A DNA stretch of 64,000 bases from Paragordius varius (taxonomy: Eukaryota; Nematomorpha): NCBI GenBank assembly GCA_964247055.1, contig OZ176050.1:3534001-3598000 (forward strand), in the 5' to 3' direction. The first letter of the stretch is position 1; the number at the start of each line of letters is the position of its first letter. The position numbers were made by a program, and so were the translations under genes. Below are positions 1 to 12,900 of this stretch, piece after piece. The notes under the pieces were generated by a model. That model made no database searches, had not been told where the DNA came from, and saw only the letters and a program-made list of their open reading frames with translations.

Positions 1-344
1 CGGAAAAAAAAATTAAAATGAAAAGAATTGATAAAAAAATTATGTGTGTGCCAAAATTAAAATAGGTCTATAAATTTGTTCATGCAAAGAATGAAAGGAA
101 AACTGGCTACAAATTAAAGTTTAGGGGAGCAAAAAATTTAGGAACATACCTCCTACCTAAAACATAAAAAAATATTTTTATCCTACAAGGTTATATAGAA
201 AAAACAAATTATATGTTACGGAAATAATTTTAAAAATTTTCTGTTTGATATTTATAATTATTAAATTCAAACAAAACTTAATTTAGCTGAAACTTATATG
301 AAACAAAAATGAATTTTCAAAAGATTAAATTAGTAAAATATTAA

Positions 345-480
345 TTTATTTTGTGTTTATTTTTGAAGTCGCTTTTGCGGAAGCCGTAATTGAAAGGTTG
401 GCCTAAATCTGGAGTCTGATATTTATAGTTCGGCCACTGCGCGAATGGCTGCACTCATAAGCGATTTGTTCAAAACCCAA
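345..480 (-). other. possible orphan exon, unidentified
   Basis: This is an island of higher GC in very AT-rich sequence. On the minus strand one frame stays open for about 35 codons and contains PNYKYQTPDLGQPFNYG, ending in a TAA near 345. I do not recognise the family, and no start or partner exon was found. It could be the last exon of a gene, or a transposon relic. The remaining sequence of 1-748 shows no gene. Confidence 0.2.
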
Positions 481-748
481 CTCCATGTATAATTAGAGCA
501 GAAAATAAAATATTAAAATTAAAAAAGGCCATAGTTTTTTACCGCTAAAGGAATCATTTATTTTTTATTTTAACAAAGGGTACTCTATCAAATTATACAA
601 AAAAATTGTATAAATAAAAGGTAACATATTTATAAAAAAAATTATTCCAAAGCAGTGCAAAAGTCAGCGCAGTACAGGCGCGGTTTTTTTTCGAAAACCC
701 AGTACTGTACTGCGAAAAACAGCCTATCTGGTCACTTTATCTTAAATA

Positions 749-1129
749 GATATTCATTATGTTCAGTATATTTCCCAACAAAGCTGTGAGTCATATATTC
801 CATTTTTCAATCAATAGCAGCATTTTTCAAAATGCGACACTTTTGAAGCAAAAACAACTAAAAAAATGCATCTGCTTAAAAAATTGCTGCGTTGTTTGAA
901 AAATTGAATATGATCTTTGAATAAATATGTAAACAATTGAATTCATTGACAAGAAAGAGTAACCAAAATTTAATTAAATTAAATAATCTATGATTAGGAA
1001 TTGAAATATAAAATAATTTAAAAAAAAATTTTCATCACAAATGTTTCAAATCGCCAAAAGTATCTTCCTAATAAAATTTTAAACTCTGACTCACAGCTTT
1101 GTTGGGAAATATACTGAATAATGAATATC
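749..1129. mobile_element. 381-bp MITE with TA target duplication
   Basis: The two ends are inverted copies of about 40 bp that begin GATATTCATTAT and run into TTTCCCAACAAAGCTGTGAG (749-795 against 1087-1129). TA flanks both ends, as in Tc1/mariner insertions. The interior has no open frame, so this is a non-autonomous element. Confidence 0.75.
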
Positions 1130-1449
1130 TAACTAAAAGGTATGGATTAATATATTACATCTTCTTAATTCTAATTAATTCTAAACTTAAATAAATACAC
1201 AGGACACAAAAAAAGTATCGTAAAAATATATGCTTTGGTATGAAAATCTATCAAGATTTATATAGTGCTTTTGGTTTTGGGTTTGAATAAGGAATATATT
1301 CCTTTTTGCTGAAAATTTTCTATTAGTCGTAAAATTCGCTCATAAATTTTTAAAGAAAATTACCGGATTATTAGAGATTAATAAAAAACATCCTAAGCAA
1401 TGAATTAAAAGGTTAATTAAGTAAATTATTCGACCTGTTTTGGTACAAT

Positions 1450-2760
1450 TTTATCACAAATTTATAAATTTTTAGATAAGAATTTTTCACGGTTAAGACA
1501 AAGAATAGCTTTTAATTATAAATTATCAATATAAAAAATCTAAAGTCTGAAATTTATTTTTTTTTAAATAAATTACATCCAGACTGCGAAATTGAAAGTC
1601 TAGATATATCTTCTCACACGTCTTCCAAAGACAATGGGGGCCGCCAACCCCATATGGCTTCTGGCGAGACAAACAAATTAAGGAATTGTTTCAAGGTTAA
1701 GAAAAACGTAAACCGCGATAACTCGGATTCAACACATGCAACGACGTCAGCGATCACAGGTTTATATTTTTATTTTTTGTTACTGTAGAATGTGTTCCAT
1801 TTATATTTTAATAAATTTTTGGTATTGGATAAGAAATTTCCACGGTTAAGACAAAGAATAGCTTTAAATTTCTAAATTATCAATATAAAAAAATAATGTT
1901 TGCTAATTTTTTATATAAATTACATCCAGACTGCGAAATTGAAAGTCTAGATATACCTTCTCACACGTCCTCCAGATGCAATGGGGGCCGCCAACCCCAT
2001 ATGGATTCTGGCAAGACAAACAAATTAAGGAATTGGTTTGAATTCAAAACGGTTAAGAGAAACGTAAAAAACCGCGATAATTCGAATTCAACATCCAATA
2101 ATATTAATATCACAGAACCCCAAACCCAAATCCAGCCTTGCTCATCCAATCAAAATTTAAATCAAAAAAATAGATTTATGCACTTTAACTTTAAACGAAG
2201 GCAAAAAGCTTTGGTAAACAAACAAGCAACGACGTCAGCGATCCCAGGTTTATACTTTCATTTTTTGTTATTGTAGAATGTTTTTCATTAATATTTTTAT
2301 AAATTTTTGGATAAGAATTTTCCACGGTTAGGACAAGGCTTAGCTTTTAACTAAATTATTATTATAAGAAATGTAATGTCTGAAATTTAATTTTTTTATA
2401 TAAATTACACCCAGACTGAGAAATTGAAAGTCTAGATATACCATCTCACACACACAGTGACAATGGGGGCCGCCAACCTCACATGGCTTCTGGCGAGACA
2501 AACAATTTCAGGAATTGGTTCAAATTCAAAACGGTTAAGAGAAACGTAAAAAACCGCGATAACTCGGATTCATCTCCTAATATTAATATCATAGAACTCC
2601 AAACCCAAATCCAGCCTTGCTCCTCCAATCAAAATTTAAATCAAGAAAATAGATTTATGCACTTTTTTAAATTTAAAAGAAGGCAAAAAGCTTTAGTAAA
2701 CAAACAAGCAACGACGTCAGCGATTACAGGTTTATATTTTTTGGCCAAAGAATGTCTGTT
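1450..2760 (+). repeat. three-copy tandem repeat of exon plus intron
   Basis: The duplicated unit includes intron sequence as well as exon. The stretch beginning TTCCACGGTTA(A/G)GACAA and running to the acceptor recurs before each exon (near 1487, 1838 and 2320). Exon starts lie 347 and 485 bp apart. The duplication therefore happened at DNA level and is not retroposition. Confidence 0.75.
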
Positions 2761-3749
2761 TTTTATAGTAGTAATATCCATTATGCTTAATAATGATATA
2801 ATTAACATTTAATTTTACTAACATCCAAATCCAAAAACAAAACAATTCAAAATCCTTCCCCTTTATCCAATACATAATATGCAGAATACTCAAAATTTAA
2901 AAAATGATCGTAATATTTGCAAAAAGAAAAACAATGGACGTTTAAGTGCTAAAGAATTACAAAAGTTAAATGATATCGCCAATCTTAATATACACGAAAA
3001 CAATAATAATCGGAATAGTTAATGCCCCCAGATCAATCCATTATTTTATTTGTTCCACAAAAAAAAGAAATCAAATCTATGTCTTGGCCACATAATAATA
3101 TTGATTGAAATGGCAAAGTATCTTGGTATAATTCAGAAATACATCAATATTTATACTTTAAAAAATGCGATATTTTTTTATTTACCATAAACACGTATAA
3201 AAAAGATAAAATATTAATATTTTTTTATACAGCAAAAAATAATTAAAATGTATTCAGTTTTTTGGGGTAGTTATAGAAGAGCGATTTATATATATAACGT
3301 GGAAAATATTTAAAATAATGGACCATTAAAATTGTTCCTTCAAGAGAATTATAAGGAATAGGAAAAATATTTTATAAAATTGAAATAAACTGATAACCTT
3401 TTTTGCGGCCTTTTTTTTTCTTGATTTTCTTTTAAATCGTAAATGCTACAGGCAAATAAATTTAATGTGTAGATTTACTATATAAAGAATCAACTTTAGA
3501 AATTTTAAGTTAAGATTTTTGTATTGGCTTTTAAAATCAGCTGTTTTAACCAAAACTCAACACTAATATATTTATATAAGTTTGGAAACAGAGAACTTTA
3601 GTAAAATGTATTCGTACAGAAAAATGAAAATGTAAAGACGTATTATTTGAATAATTTTTTTACATCTCACAGAAAACAAAATGACCAATGATTTTCAATC
3701 CCCTCCGCCGTCAAGTCCTAGCAAAAAAATGAAAGAAAATTATAGTTAA
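1583..3749 (+). CDS. unrecognised gene with three tandem exon cassettes (partial)
   Basis: Three homologous exons follow one another: 1583-1759 (177 nt), 1930-2247 (318 nt) and 2415-2729 (315 nt). Each has a CCAG or CACCCAG acceptor and a CAG/GTTTATA donor. Each is a multiple of three and enters and leaves in phase 1, so any one can be skipped or swapped without a frame change. The peptide starts CEIESLDI, is rich in Asn, Lys and Arg, contains FKTVKRNVKNRD, and ends QATTSAI. Copy 1 has an internal deletion. Copy 3 carries TGA in place of the first TGC codon. A likely last exon at 3673-3749 also enters in phase 1 and encodes MTNDFQSPPPSSPSKKMKEN followed by YS and a stop. No start exon was found. 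Family unknown: it could be a host gene with mutually exclusive exons or a decaying duplicate. Confidence 0.4.
2825..3022 (+). CDS. short open stretch, possible exon
   Basis: An open frame of 65 codons ends at TAA 3020-3022 and includes NGRLSAKELQKLNDIANLNI. The spacing of polar residues looks coding, and it lies between the cassettes and the terminal exon. A TGCAG acceptor at about 2880-2884 would enter in phase 0, which does not fit the phase-1 cassettes directly. Unrecognised and weak. The rest of 2760-3672 shows nothing else. Confidence 0.25.
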   Translation, partial: PNPKTKQFKILPLYPIHNMQNTQNLKNDRNICKKKNNGRLSAKELQKLNDIANLNIHENNNNRNS

Positions 3750-4353
3750 TAGAAGAAATTAAAAGCTTATATTTGTTTATATATTTATTATAATCGAGAT
3801 CGCAATAAAGTTTCCGTATAATTGAAAATTATAATAAAATCAATACTATTTTATCAAGTATTTTGGGTGTTCTATATCAGCCGTATGCGATCTTAAAAGA
3901 GCTATGCTGGAGAACCCTTTTTCTGTTGCTTAAAAATACACATTTATTTTTATTTTTGAGTTAAAAATAATTGTTTTGATATTTATAATTATGGTAATTT
4001 TCTAATACTCATTGTATTATTTTATTATATATAAACTGTGATAAGAATAAAGAGTTAGTGAGTTTTGCCAAAATGTCTCGAAAAAGAAAAATTAACACAT
4101 GCTCGACGACATATTAAAAATGTTTCATAGCTTTTAATTAACATTTAAATATTTCTATAATATATTCGAATATGTCTTTTATTTGGTAAAAAATATTTTT
4201 AATTATAAACTAACACAGGTGGCATATTAACAATATGCTACCCTCAAAAAATCTTGGCATCTAATTTTAAGTTTCTGCATATATGGTAACTATTTTATAT
4301 TTATCGGTATTAGTTCAAAAAAATTTGGATTTTTAGAGAGTACCGCTGCTTTA

Positions 4354-5421
4354 CATATATTCTGGTGGTAATATCAGGATTAGGGCTCTCTGTTTTGACC
4401 CTTAGGAAGGATTTAAGTAAATTATTTTCATTTATGTGATAAGAGTTCCACATCAGAAAATGGCAAAATTTGCGCACATAAAATTTTTTTGGTGAAAGCT
4501 AGAGGCTTCATCCCTAAGGACATGAGTAAATATATTTTGAGCTTTAAAAAGCAAAACAATATTAATTTTAGGTGTGGGCTCTAAAAGTCTCCCATATTGC
4601 GCTTATAAAATGGCCTCCTCTAAAATTGAAGGGAAAAATGCTATTTGCGCGATAAATAATATAAAATATATAAATTATGATATGAATGCATATTATTTTC
4701 AAAAATTAAATTTTATGCAAAATATGTTAAAGTATACATCCTATTATTTTGAGTCATTATGCAAACGGTTTAAACTCTTTAAATTTTAAAAAACTTTTTT
4801 TCTATAATTCAATGATGCTGACATTTCTATCATTTAAGATCGAAATTATCGTCCCTCTTCAAATTTTTGTTAAATAAATATTGTTTTTTATAAAAATTAC
4901 CAAATTTTATAAGCAAACGGAACCTTAAAATTTAAAGTCGCAGTGATATAAATGATCGGCATCATTTATTTTAAAAAAAGTTTTAAAACGTCTTATAGCG
5001 TTTTTAAGCCGTTTCCATCATGACTGGTACGCTTCAACTAAATTTTGTAAAAAAAAATTGCATTTTTGAAAAATATTTTTTTGATAAAATTTTATATTAA
5101 ATTTTTAAGACGCTATCCCGGCATTTTTTAGTTTATTGAAAATAGCCCATTTTAAAGAGATAAAAACATTTGGAACTTTCGGAGCCCACATATAAAAATT
5201 ATTTTTTTTGAAAATGTTTTGCTTTTCATAGTTATTTTATAATATATTCTATTAATACATTTTTGGATTATCTTTAGCTTTCACCAAAAAAATATTTTAA
5301 AAAATAGGCGCAAATTACTGATATGAAGCAATTACCATGAAAGTGTAAATAACATTCTTAAATCCCTCCTAAGGGCTTAAAAGCATTAACCTGATTGATA
5401 CATTTCCTTCAGAATATATAT
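4354..5421. mobile_element. inverted-repeat element, family R1
   Basis: The two halves are long inverted copies. The left starts TATATTCTGGTGG and reaches ATGGCAAAATTTGCGC. The right ends with the inverse, through TTCTTAAATCCCTCCTAAGG to TTCAGAATATATA. There is no coding capacity; the short open frame at 4574 lies inside an arm. Related copies or pieces lie at 36255-36550, 52015-52560, 56285-59515 and 61340-61800. The ends sit in TA-rich sequence, so a TA-targeting DNA element is likely but not proven. Confidence 0.65.
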
Positions 5422-5636
5422 TTCATCATACGTTTTTTGTGGACACTAAGTAATTGATATCGGAGAGTAAATATATATATATATATATATATGATAGATA
5501 ATATCGTTCATGGTCCTTTTGTTTTCGGGCTTATGAATAATTTCAAAAAAATTAATCCGACTATTACTCCATATCGAAAATCGCAAAATTTGCGAAAATT
5601 ATGGTAAATAATTATTTTTGGTTAGTTCAAGTTATC

Positions 5637-6327
5637 AACACTTAATTACATATCAAACATACATGTCCTTTGATTCAAATTAGGGGAGTTGACGACGCCA
5701 TGCCTTGTTAAATCATTACTTTATATACAAAATGTATCCTTTCAAAAGTTTGCTAAATAACTTGTATACATCAATTTATAAATAGCGATTCATTCAAAAT
5801 GACTTAAGTTTATAAAATGAAGATAAAAATTTAAGCAAAATGATAAATTATTATAATGTAATTTTTCTTGGCAAATTGGGACTGCAGACAAACTTGAAAC
5901 TCTAATAATTTAGAAGTGTTAATTGAGCTTTTTTTGTTGAATATAATAAAACAGAAATAACATTAGTTATGAAAAAAACATTAATATCAAAACTTCCTTA
6001 ACACCATTATTATTTTTACATATCAAAATACCCATCTTAAGTTAACCGAAAAATTAAAGTTTATTCATAATTATAATAATTTTTCCATTATAATTAATGA
6101 TAAAGTTGGTAATATAAATTTAGCTAATGCACTCATGTCAAATAATTTAAATGCGCTAAGAAATACCTATGTTATAAGCATAATATTCTCACGAATGAAT
6201 TTTAGATTTTGATGCATTAATGGTTTATAAGTGCATACATATATTTTAAAAATATTGATTTTAAACAGACTTGAGGTCTTCAACTACTCCTATCATCGAC
6301 ATCAATCATAATTTTTACTCAAATGTT
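5637..6327. mobile_element. degenerate TTAA-type inverted-repeat element
   Basis: The left end CACTTAATTACATATC followed by CCTTTGATTCAAATTA matches the ends of better copies at 18161-18733 and 36555-37080. The right end is the decayed inverse and runs into TTAA. There is no coding content. The flanking stretches 3750-4353 and 6330-6980 show no gene. Confidence 0.5.
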
Positions 6328-6982
6328 AAATAACTAATTTATTGAGAAACTAAAAAACATGATATACTAAAAATTGTAAAACAAACATTATATGGGGAAC
6401 TTTACTAAACCAAATTTATTTATCTATTTTAGCTTTTTCAAAATATTTTTATTGAGATAAAAGCAAAAATTAAATTGGGACTGCCTTTTTTCAGTATTTT
6501 TATATTTATGATCATCACAGTAATTTAATTGGCTAAAGGGTATATATGCCAGTGAGCATGTATCAGAGTTTCTATTTTGTAGTTGCCCAGTAAATTCATA
6601 TTCTGGAGTAAAAAACCGTCTGTTCGCAATGCAATATTTTGTTAGCAATATTTAATTGGAAAAGTTGAAAGCAATAAAAAATTTACATAATTTTTAACAG
6701 GGTATTTTTATAGCCCATTAAATTTTTTGGAATGATTTCAATATTATCTATTTATTTTTATAGTTTAAGCTATGCGAATTCGGACTCAAAATTAGAAAAC
6801 TGTAAAATTTTAAGTTTTTTTATCTTATATTGGAAGGGATTAAGAATTATTTTTATGTTGAGTATACCATCATTCATTGAATTCAATGGTATAAATAAAA
6901 TAATTTATTTAGAATAAACTATTAAATAACCAATAAATAAATAAATGATTGCATTTAATAAAAATAATGATGAATTCCTCTG

Positions 6983-9900
6983 TTAACGACTTTCAATTTG
7001 TTCCACAATCAAACACTTAATTAACTTTGTGGCGTCACCAGCAAGGTCAGGAATGTAAAATTTATCACTAGCATCTACTTCAATCACGCATTTGCTCTCT
7101 AAAGTGATATATGGATAAAAGGTAACAATAGCGTAAATAATTAAAAAAATATGGTTTTTACAATAAAAACCATATTTTTTTAACTTATTTTTTAAAACAA
7201 CATATTTATTGTGTTGAAATAAGAAACAGAGATATAAATTTATAAACTCAATTATTTATCGTTTACGTAAATATTATGGTTTAACAACGTATGGTTTTCC
7301 TTCCACAAAAAATATATGCCTTTTAGTAACATTTTGCCTGTATATTATCCATTTTTACAGTATGATAATAAAATAAAAAAATTTAAATAAATCATTTTAT
7401 CTTCTTATTTAAAAATTTGGCTCTCAATAAAATTTAAACCTTTAGTGGAACCAGGGGAATCATTACCATCAACAGCAGATTCTATGTGATCAGTTAAAAC
7501 ACGGCCGTATTTAAAAGTAATTATTTCAGGATTTTTACGGCGTGAATTTATTTTAACAATTGATTGGAGTGGCCGAGAAAAGCTACACATGTATTTAAGA
7601 TTGTTCTCTATTGTATAGCAGAAAAATGATAATGATAACTTTTCTACAAACTTTTTTTAAAATACAGGTGAAAATTTACAAGGTAATCATAATTATGGGA
7701 ACAAATATTTTAATTAATAAATGTTACCATCATTGGTTAATATTTAAATTTTATGAAAAGCAATGTAATGGTGATTACGTTTTAATGCATCATATTTAAA
7801 CATAAACAAAAAAAAATAAAATTACCAATAGATAACTCGGCATTTTTCTGTGCAGTTGGAGCTTTCAACACATAAATATGGTTGGCATTGACCAACAAAA
7901 TACTATAATTATATTACACATATAAATATAAAGTATATAATATGAAAACGAAAACATTAAAAAAGGTGTAAAATGCAGTAAAAATATATTTAACCATAGA
8001 CACCAATATGTTAAACTCAAAATATAGATGTGAAAACTAACCTGGGCAAGTTGTTATTGCGAACCAAATGATAACAAGGAAACGTCTGTAAGGCTTCCAA
8101 TTTAGTTTTCCATTCTGATTCTGTCATATATTGTAATTTGGATTTATCTATCAGTCCATTTGCATTTGTCAATGAAGTATCATTTGCGCTACCTATAAAA
8201 TTGTTATATTAAAAAAACGAAAGTATTTAATGGAAAAAATAGATTTCCAAAATATAAAAATTTCAAAAATTACGGGACAATTAATTTATTAACATAATAC
8301 ATACCTTTTTCAGCATTATTAACAACAAATGGCTCATCTGGTTCAGATTCATCGTTATCATCCATGGAAAAGACTGATACTCGATTACTATTCTTGCCAT
8401 TTTTGTTTTGATATGATGAAAAACTCAAATCGTCAGGCGAAAAATTTCTAATAATTCGTTAAAGTATAATAACTAAATATCTGCATATATATAGCATCTT
8501 CGGCCGTATAACAGCCCAAAATAATTGCTATTAATACAAGGGTGACTGTCAGATAATATTAACAACCCAGGAATAAAAATAATATTTTGCGATAAAATGC
8601 AATAAAAAAAAATAAATACAGGTTTGATATGCTGTAATCGGAATGAGAAGCAGACGGCACCATATAATTGTTAATACGTTCCTTAATCTCCTTCGTTTTA
8701 AATTTCATAGCAGTAGAAAATTTGTCCAAAAAACCAGACTAAAATTAAATTTAAGTATAAAAAAATGGAAAAAAAATAACTATAGTTATATAAAATATTG
8801 TAAAAACAAAATGTTCAAAGTAATTGACAAATATATTTTGAAAGACAACCATTTTTTTGAAAGACAACTATATGTATTAATTTTGGGTTGTAAAATAGGG
8901 AAAGATATAAATTAATGACGTCTAAATTATAAGTATTAAAAATTAGAGATTTACATGGTTATAGTAGCTCTAGCTAAGAAAAAATTTGGATTTTGGTTTT
9001 TACATTTCTTTATAAATTTAATTTTATTGTTAAAATAGCATTATTCAATTATACATCAAAACTTTTGGATGTTAAGGATGATTTGTTATGCGATATTTGC
9101 GGATTAGAAGCTTGATAACTCTGAGAACTGCGAACGCATTCAACGCATTCTCGCTTATTGTGCTGGGCAAAATTGGCATTCAAATCATTTTGAAGTGCTT
9201 CGTGAAGCCCTAAATTTTAAAACATAGTATTAAAAACCGTTATATGAACTAATTTATTATTATAATTTTTGAGTGTTTGCCAAAAATGCTGAAAAATATT
9301 ACTGATATAGTTTGTTTTATCGATAAGATACCGGAAACGTTAAAAAACTGTTTCAATTTATATATAATTGAATAGTTAATTAACTTCTTAAATAATATAA
9401 ATTGTAGTCCTTGTATAGCATCAAACTATTTGACCAATAAAAATACCGCAAAGTTACCTTATATTAATAAAATAATCATATATAAAATTGTTACATCTAA
9501 GTACATACTTTTCGATTCGTTTATTTTTTTATTTATTATGCAAGCCAAACATTTTCGTAAAAATCAAATGATTCAATGATATTTATTTAATAATTTATCT
9601 AATATTTAATCTTAGTCATCAAAATATTGATTCTGTAAAATGTTACACTCACCCTGATAACCATCACGCAATATGCTGATATGTTGATAATTGTGTCGTA
9701 AAAAGTAAGAAGCCACCATATTTATTAGTGATGTAGATGCCATATACATATCATCTTTAGCGGAACTATTTCCTCCATTTTCAACAATATTTTCAGCTAT
9801 TTTTATTACATAAAATTCTAAATACTGAATTTGTATTAATTTATCGAATGAATAAGCTTACATAAAAACCGCAACTAAAAACTGATTATAACACAATCTT

Positions 9901-12900
9901 CTGATTTAAAAAAAGTTGACTTTTTTACACAATCGTCTTATGAGGCCAAAACAATCAAAAATAATATTATAGGAATAAAGGAAGAATTTTATATTTTTTT
10001 TAAAAAAGGATCATGACAGTTTTAATTATTCGCGGGGTCATTGTAAGAAGGTAAATATTTTTTAATAACTTTCCTAATAATATATATTGTATAATTTTTA
10101 TTTTTAAGTATATGAAAAAGTGTTTTTAGATAAAATACCTGCATTTTTCAAATCATTTCCCATACCCATAAAACAAATGTGCTTCCCAGAGGCCAAAGAT
10201 CTGATTTTAATTGAATTCTTTTGTACGACCATAAGGGCCGCAACAGCGTTTTCAAATTGCGATATATCATCCAACATCTGGTAATGCATGATTTATATAA
10301 AAAAGGGTATTAAATATAAAAAATTTAATTTAAATAACCAAGATAAGATAAGTTTTGGAATCTTAAAATTTAAATTATAACAAAAAACGGTCTGACGGTT
10401 CATCAAAACCCGCGTCCATACGTTTCCAGATATAAAGAATTTATGTAAACCCCTATCAATAATTTATTACATATAAACTTTTATGCAGATTGGAATTTTC
10501 CCGAAATTTGAAACATATAAAACCCCATAACTTAAATCAAAATATAACTCTCTAATACTTTTTGCCTATTTTGATCCATTTTTTACCTGACTAAATATTT
10601 TCATATTGAACCTATCTCTTTCGAATTCATCAGCTATTTCCATACCCTTTTTGTTGGCTTATGATGGTCAGATGCCAACAAAATTGTATTAGAATAGGGG
10701 TGGAATAATTAACCAGTATAAACACTTATTCAGCTATAAACATATCTCTACAAGAACAAAATGTAAACGATTGAGGTTAGGCCTACAATAACGTTTGTGA
10801 AACATGGCAAATGAAGAAAAATATAAGAGAATATGCTCGACAATAAGGAACAAAAAATGATGAATACTATCCAAGCGAACAGTTTTCCATAATAATATAC
10901 CAATTTCAAAATACATCCGGATCCGTAGGCTAGGCTACTACGGACATTTACAAAGATTAAATAATGATAATTGGAAAAAAAATATAATAAATTTCAAGCC
11001 TAAGAACAAAACTAGAGTTGGCCGTCCAGTAATAACATGGAACATAAAACAAAAAGCCGGTGATTGGTTAAACAAAATTTTTTTCAATGTATTGCGAACT
11101 AAAAAACGCCATTAGAAGGGGAGATAGAGAATAGCCATCTATCTATTTATCTGGTTAATTTAAAACAATTAACCGTAATCATCACCCAAACTATATCTTA
11201 ACGCAGAATCTGAAACGTTACTAAATTTTTTTGACAAACAACTAAAGATTTTAGCTCAGGAGCGCAATTTAGAAAAAAAACGTGAGAAAGATACCGCAAA
11301 GAAAAAAAAACTACCCGTTTATATGGCTATATCAAAATTTATAAGCGCATTTCTAATATACTCGTGTTAATTAGTAATTCCTGAATAAGTCAAAAAAATC
11401 TTACCAAAGTTGCATCCAAATGAAAAGCGGTTGGATGATGTCCATTATTATATTGATCAGCAGGTCGGCAGTCCACCAAGAAAAATGTCATAATATCCGA
11501 TTCCAATTTACCTTCCTAGTTTATTCATAAATTTCAAATTAAGTAAAAACGCAAGTAATACGCATAATAAAAAAAGTAGTTAGTTTTAAAAATATGTGTT
11601 AGTTTAAACAAAAACCTTTGCTTGATTTTGTTGAGCGTTTTTTGATTCAAGTAATTCGGCTATTGATATGTGGATACATAAATCAGTATATAAGGGAAAT
11701 GCTAAAATATCAGTCTCTGAGTTTTCAACCGCAGGTAAGACTTTTATCACATCATAAAAATCCTAAAAAATATATGTATTGGTATGTGGTTAAATCTTTC
11801 AATTCGGATTGATTCAAAAAGCAATTTAAAGATAATCCTAATATATATATATGTAAAAGATCTCCTATTATACTATAGTTTTAGCCACCATATATCTTAT
11901 CAAACTTTCAGATGAAAGAAAAATACATATATGTTAATCAAAGAAATACGTTAACCTAATTAAAAAATAATATTTTTAAAAAAACAAATTATCTACATAT
12001 TAAATAGATTGTTAATTATTCGAAAAAAAAATGTTATAAAATGAATATAATAACTTTGATTAGTGAATAAGGTGTTTGTTGTTGATAAAAAAAGATGAGA
12101 GATACAATGTCGGGAATATCCTCGTCTGTCATAGAGGTTGGAATGTTCTTGATAAAATCTAAAAAAAATTGTTTTAACTAAATAATTTACCCATAATTTG
12201 TATAAAATAAATATTTTAATATTGATAAAATGGTATATTAATATAAATAATGGATTTTTTAAAAACATGCACAAACAAAATAAATTGAAAAGTCAATCAG
12301 TAGATATTAAGCAAGAAATTTTTAACAAGACGATAAAAAGTATTTTAAAAACTTTAATATTTATTGAAATTTGTTTATATAATAGATCGCAACCTACATT
12401 GTAAGAAGGCATTATTTTAAATGAATATTATTGAAATTATATTAAAAAATTAAATTAATTATGTATATTTAAGATAAAAGAATACCGATAATTTCTTCAT
12501 TGGTTTTATTATGATAGGTCTTCAATAGAGTGTCTCTAAAGTAGTTTAAAATATATGGATACAATTTTGGTTCATAAATCAATTAATGATTATTATTCTA
12601 TATTATTAATTTATTTTAATAATAGTAGAGAAACACTAATGATTATTTGACTGCCATCTATTCTTCAGACAATTTAGGCAGTTTTATTTAATTGTATTTT
12701 TAAAAAAATTAATTAATTTACTATAAAAATCGTTTTTTAAGGTTTATCACAGAAAAAGTTAAAACCATTTTTATATCATTTCTCAAACCTGATGGTTGTT
12801 TTTATCCATAAAATATTTGATATTTACAATTTTAACCGAAATATATGTATCATCAAATTATCAGAAACAATTTAAACAGTAAATTTCCTTGTTTAATCAT

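Noticed and set aside
7145-7180. Hairpin ATGGTTTTTACAATAAAAACCAT as a small RNA or terminator
   Set aside because: A short AT-rich palindrome in an intron of TBC1D23; such hairpins are expected by chance in this composition.
12569-12600. Upstream extension of the 12534-12486 exon of TBC1D23 (LYPYILNYF)
   Set aside because: The sequence resembles the family, but a stop lies just before it and no AG acceptor is available between them. Left unresolved instead of being forced.
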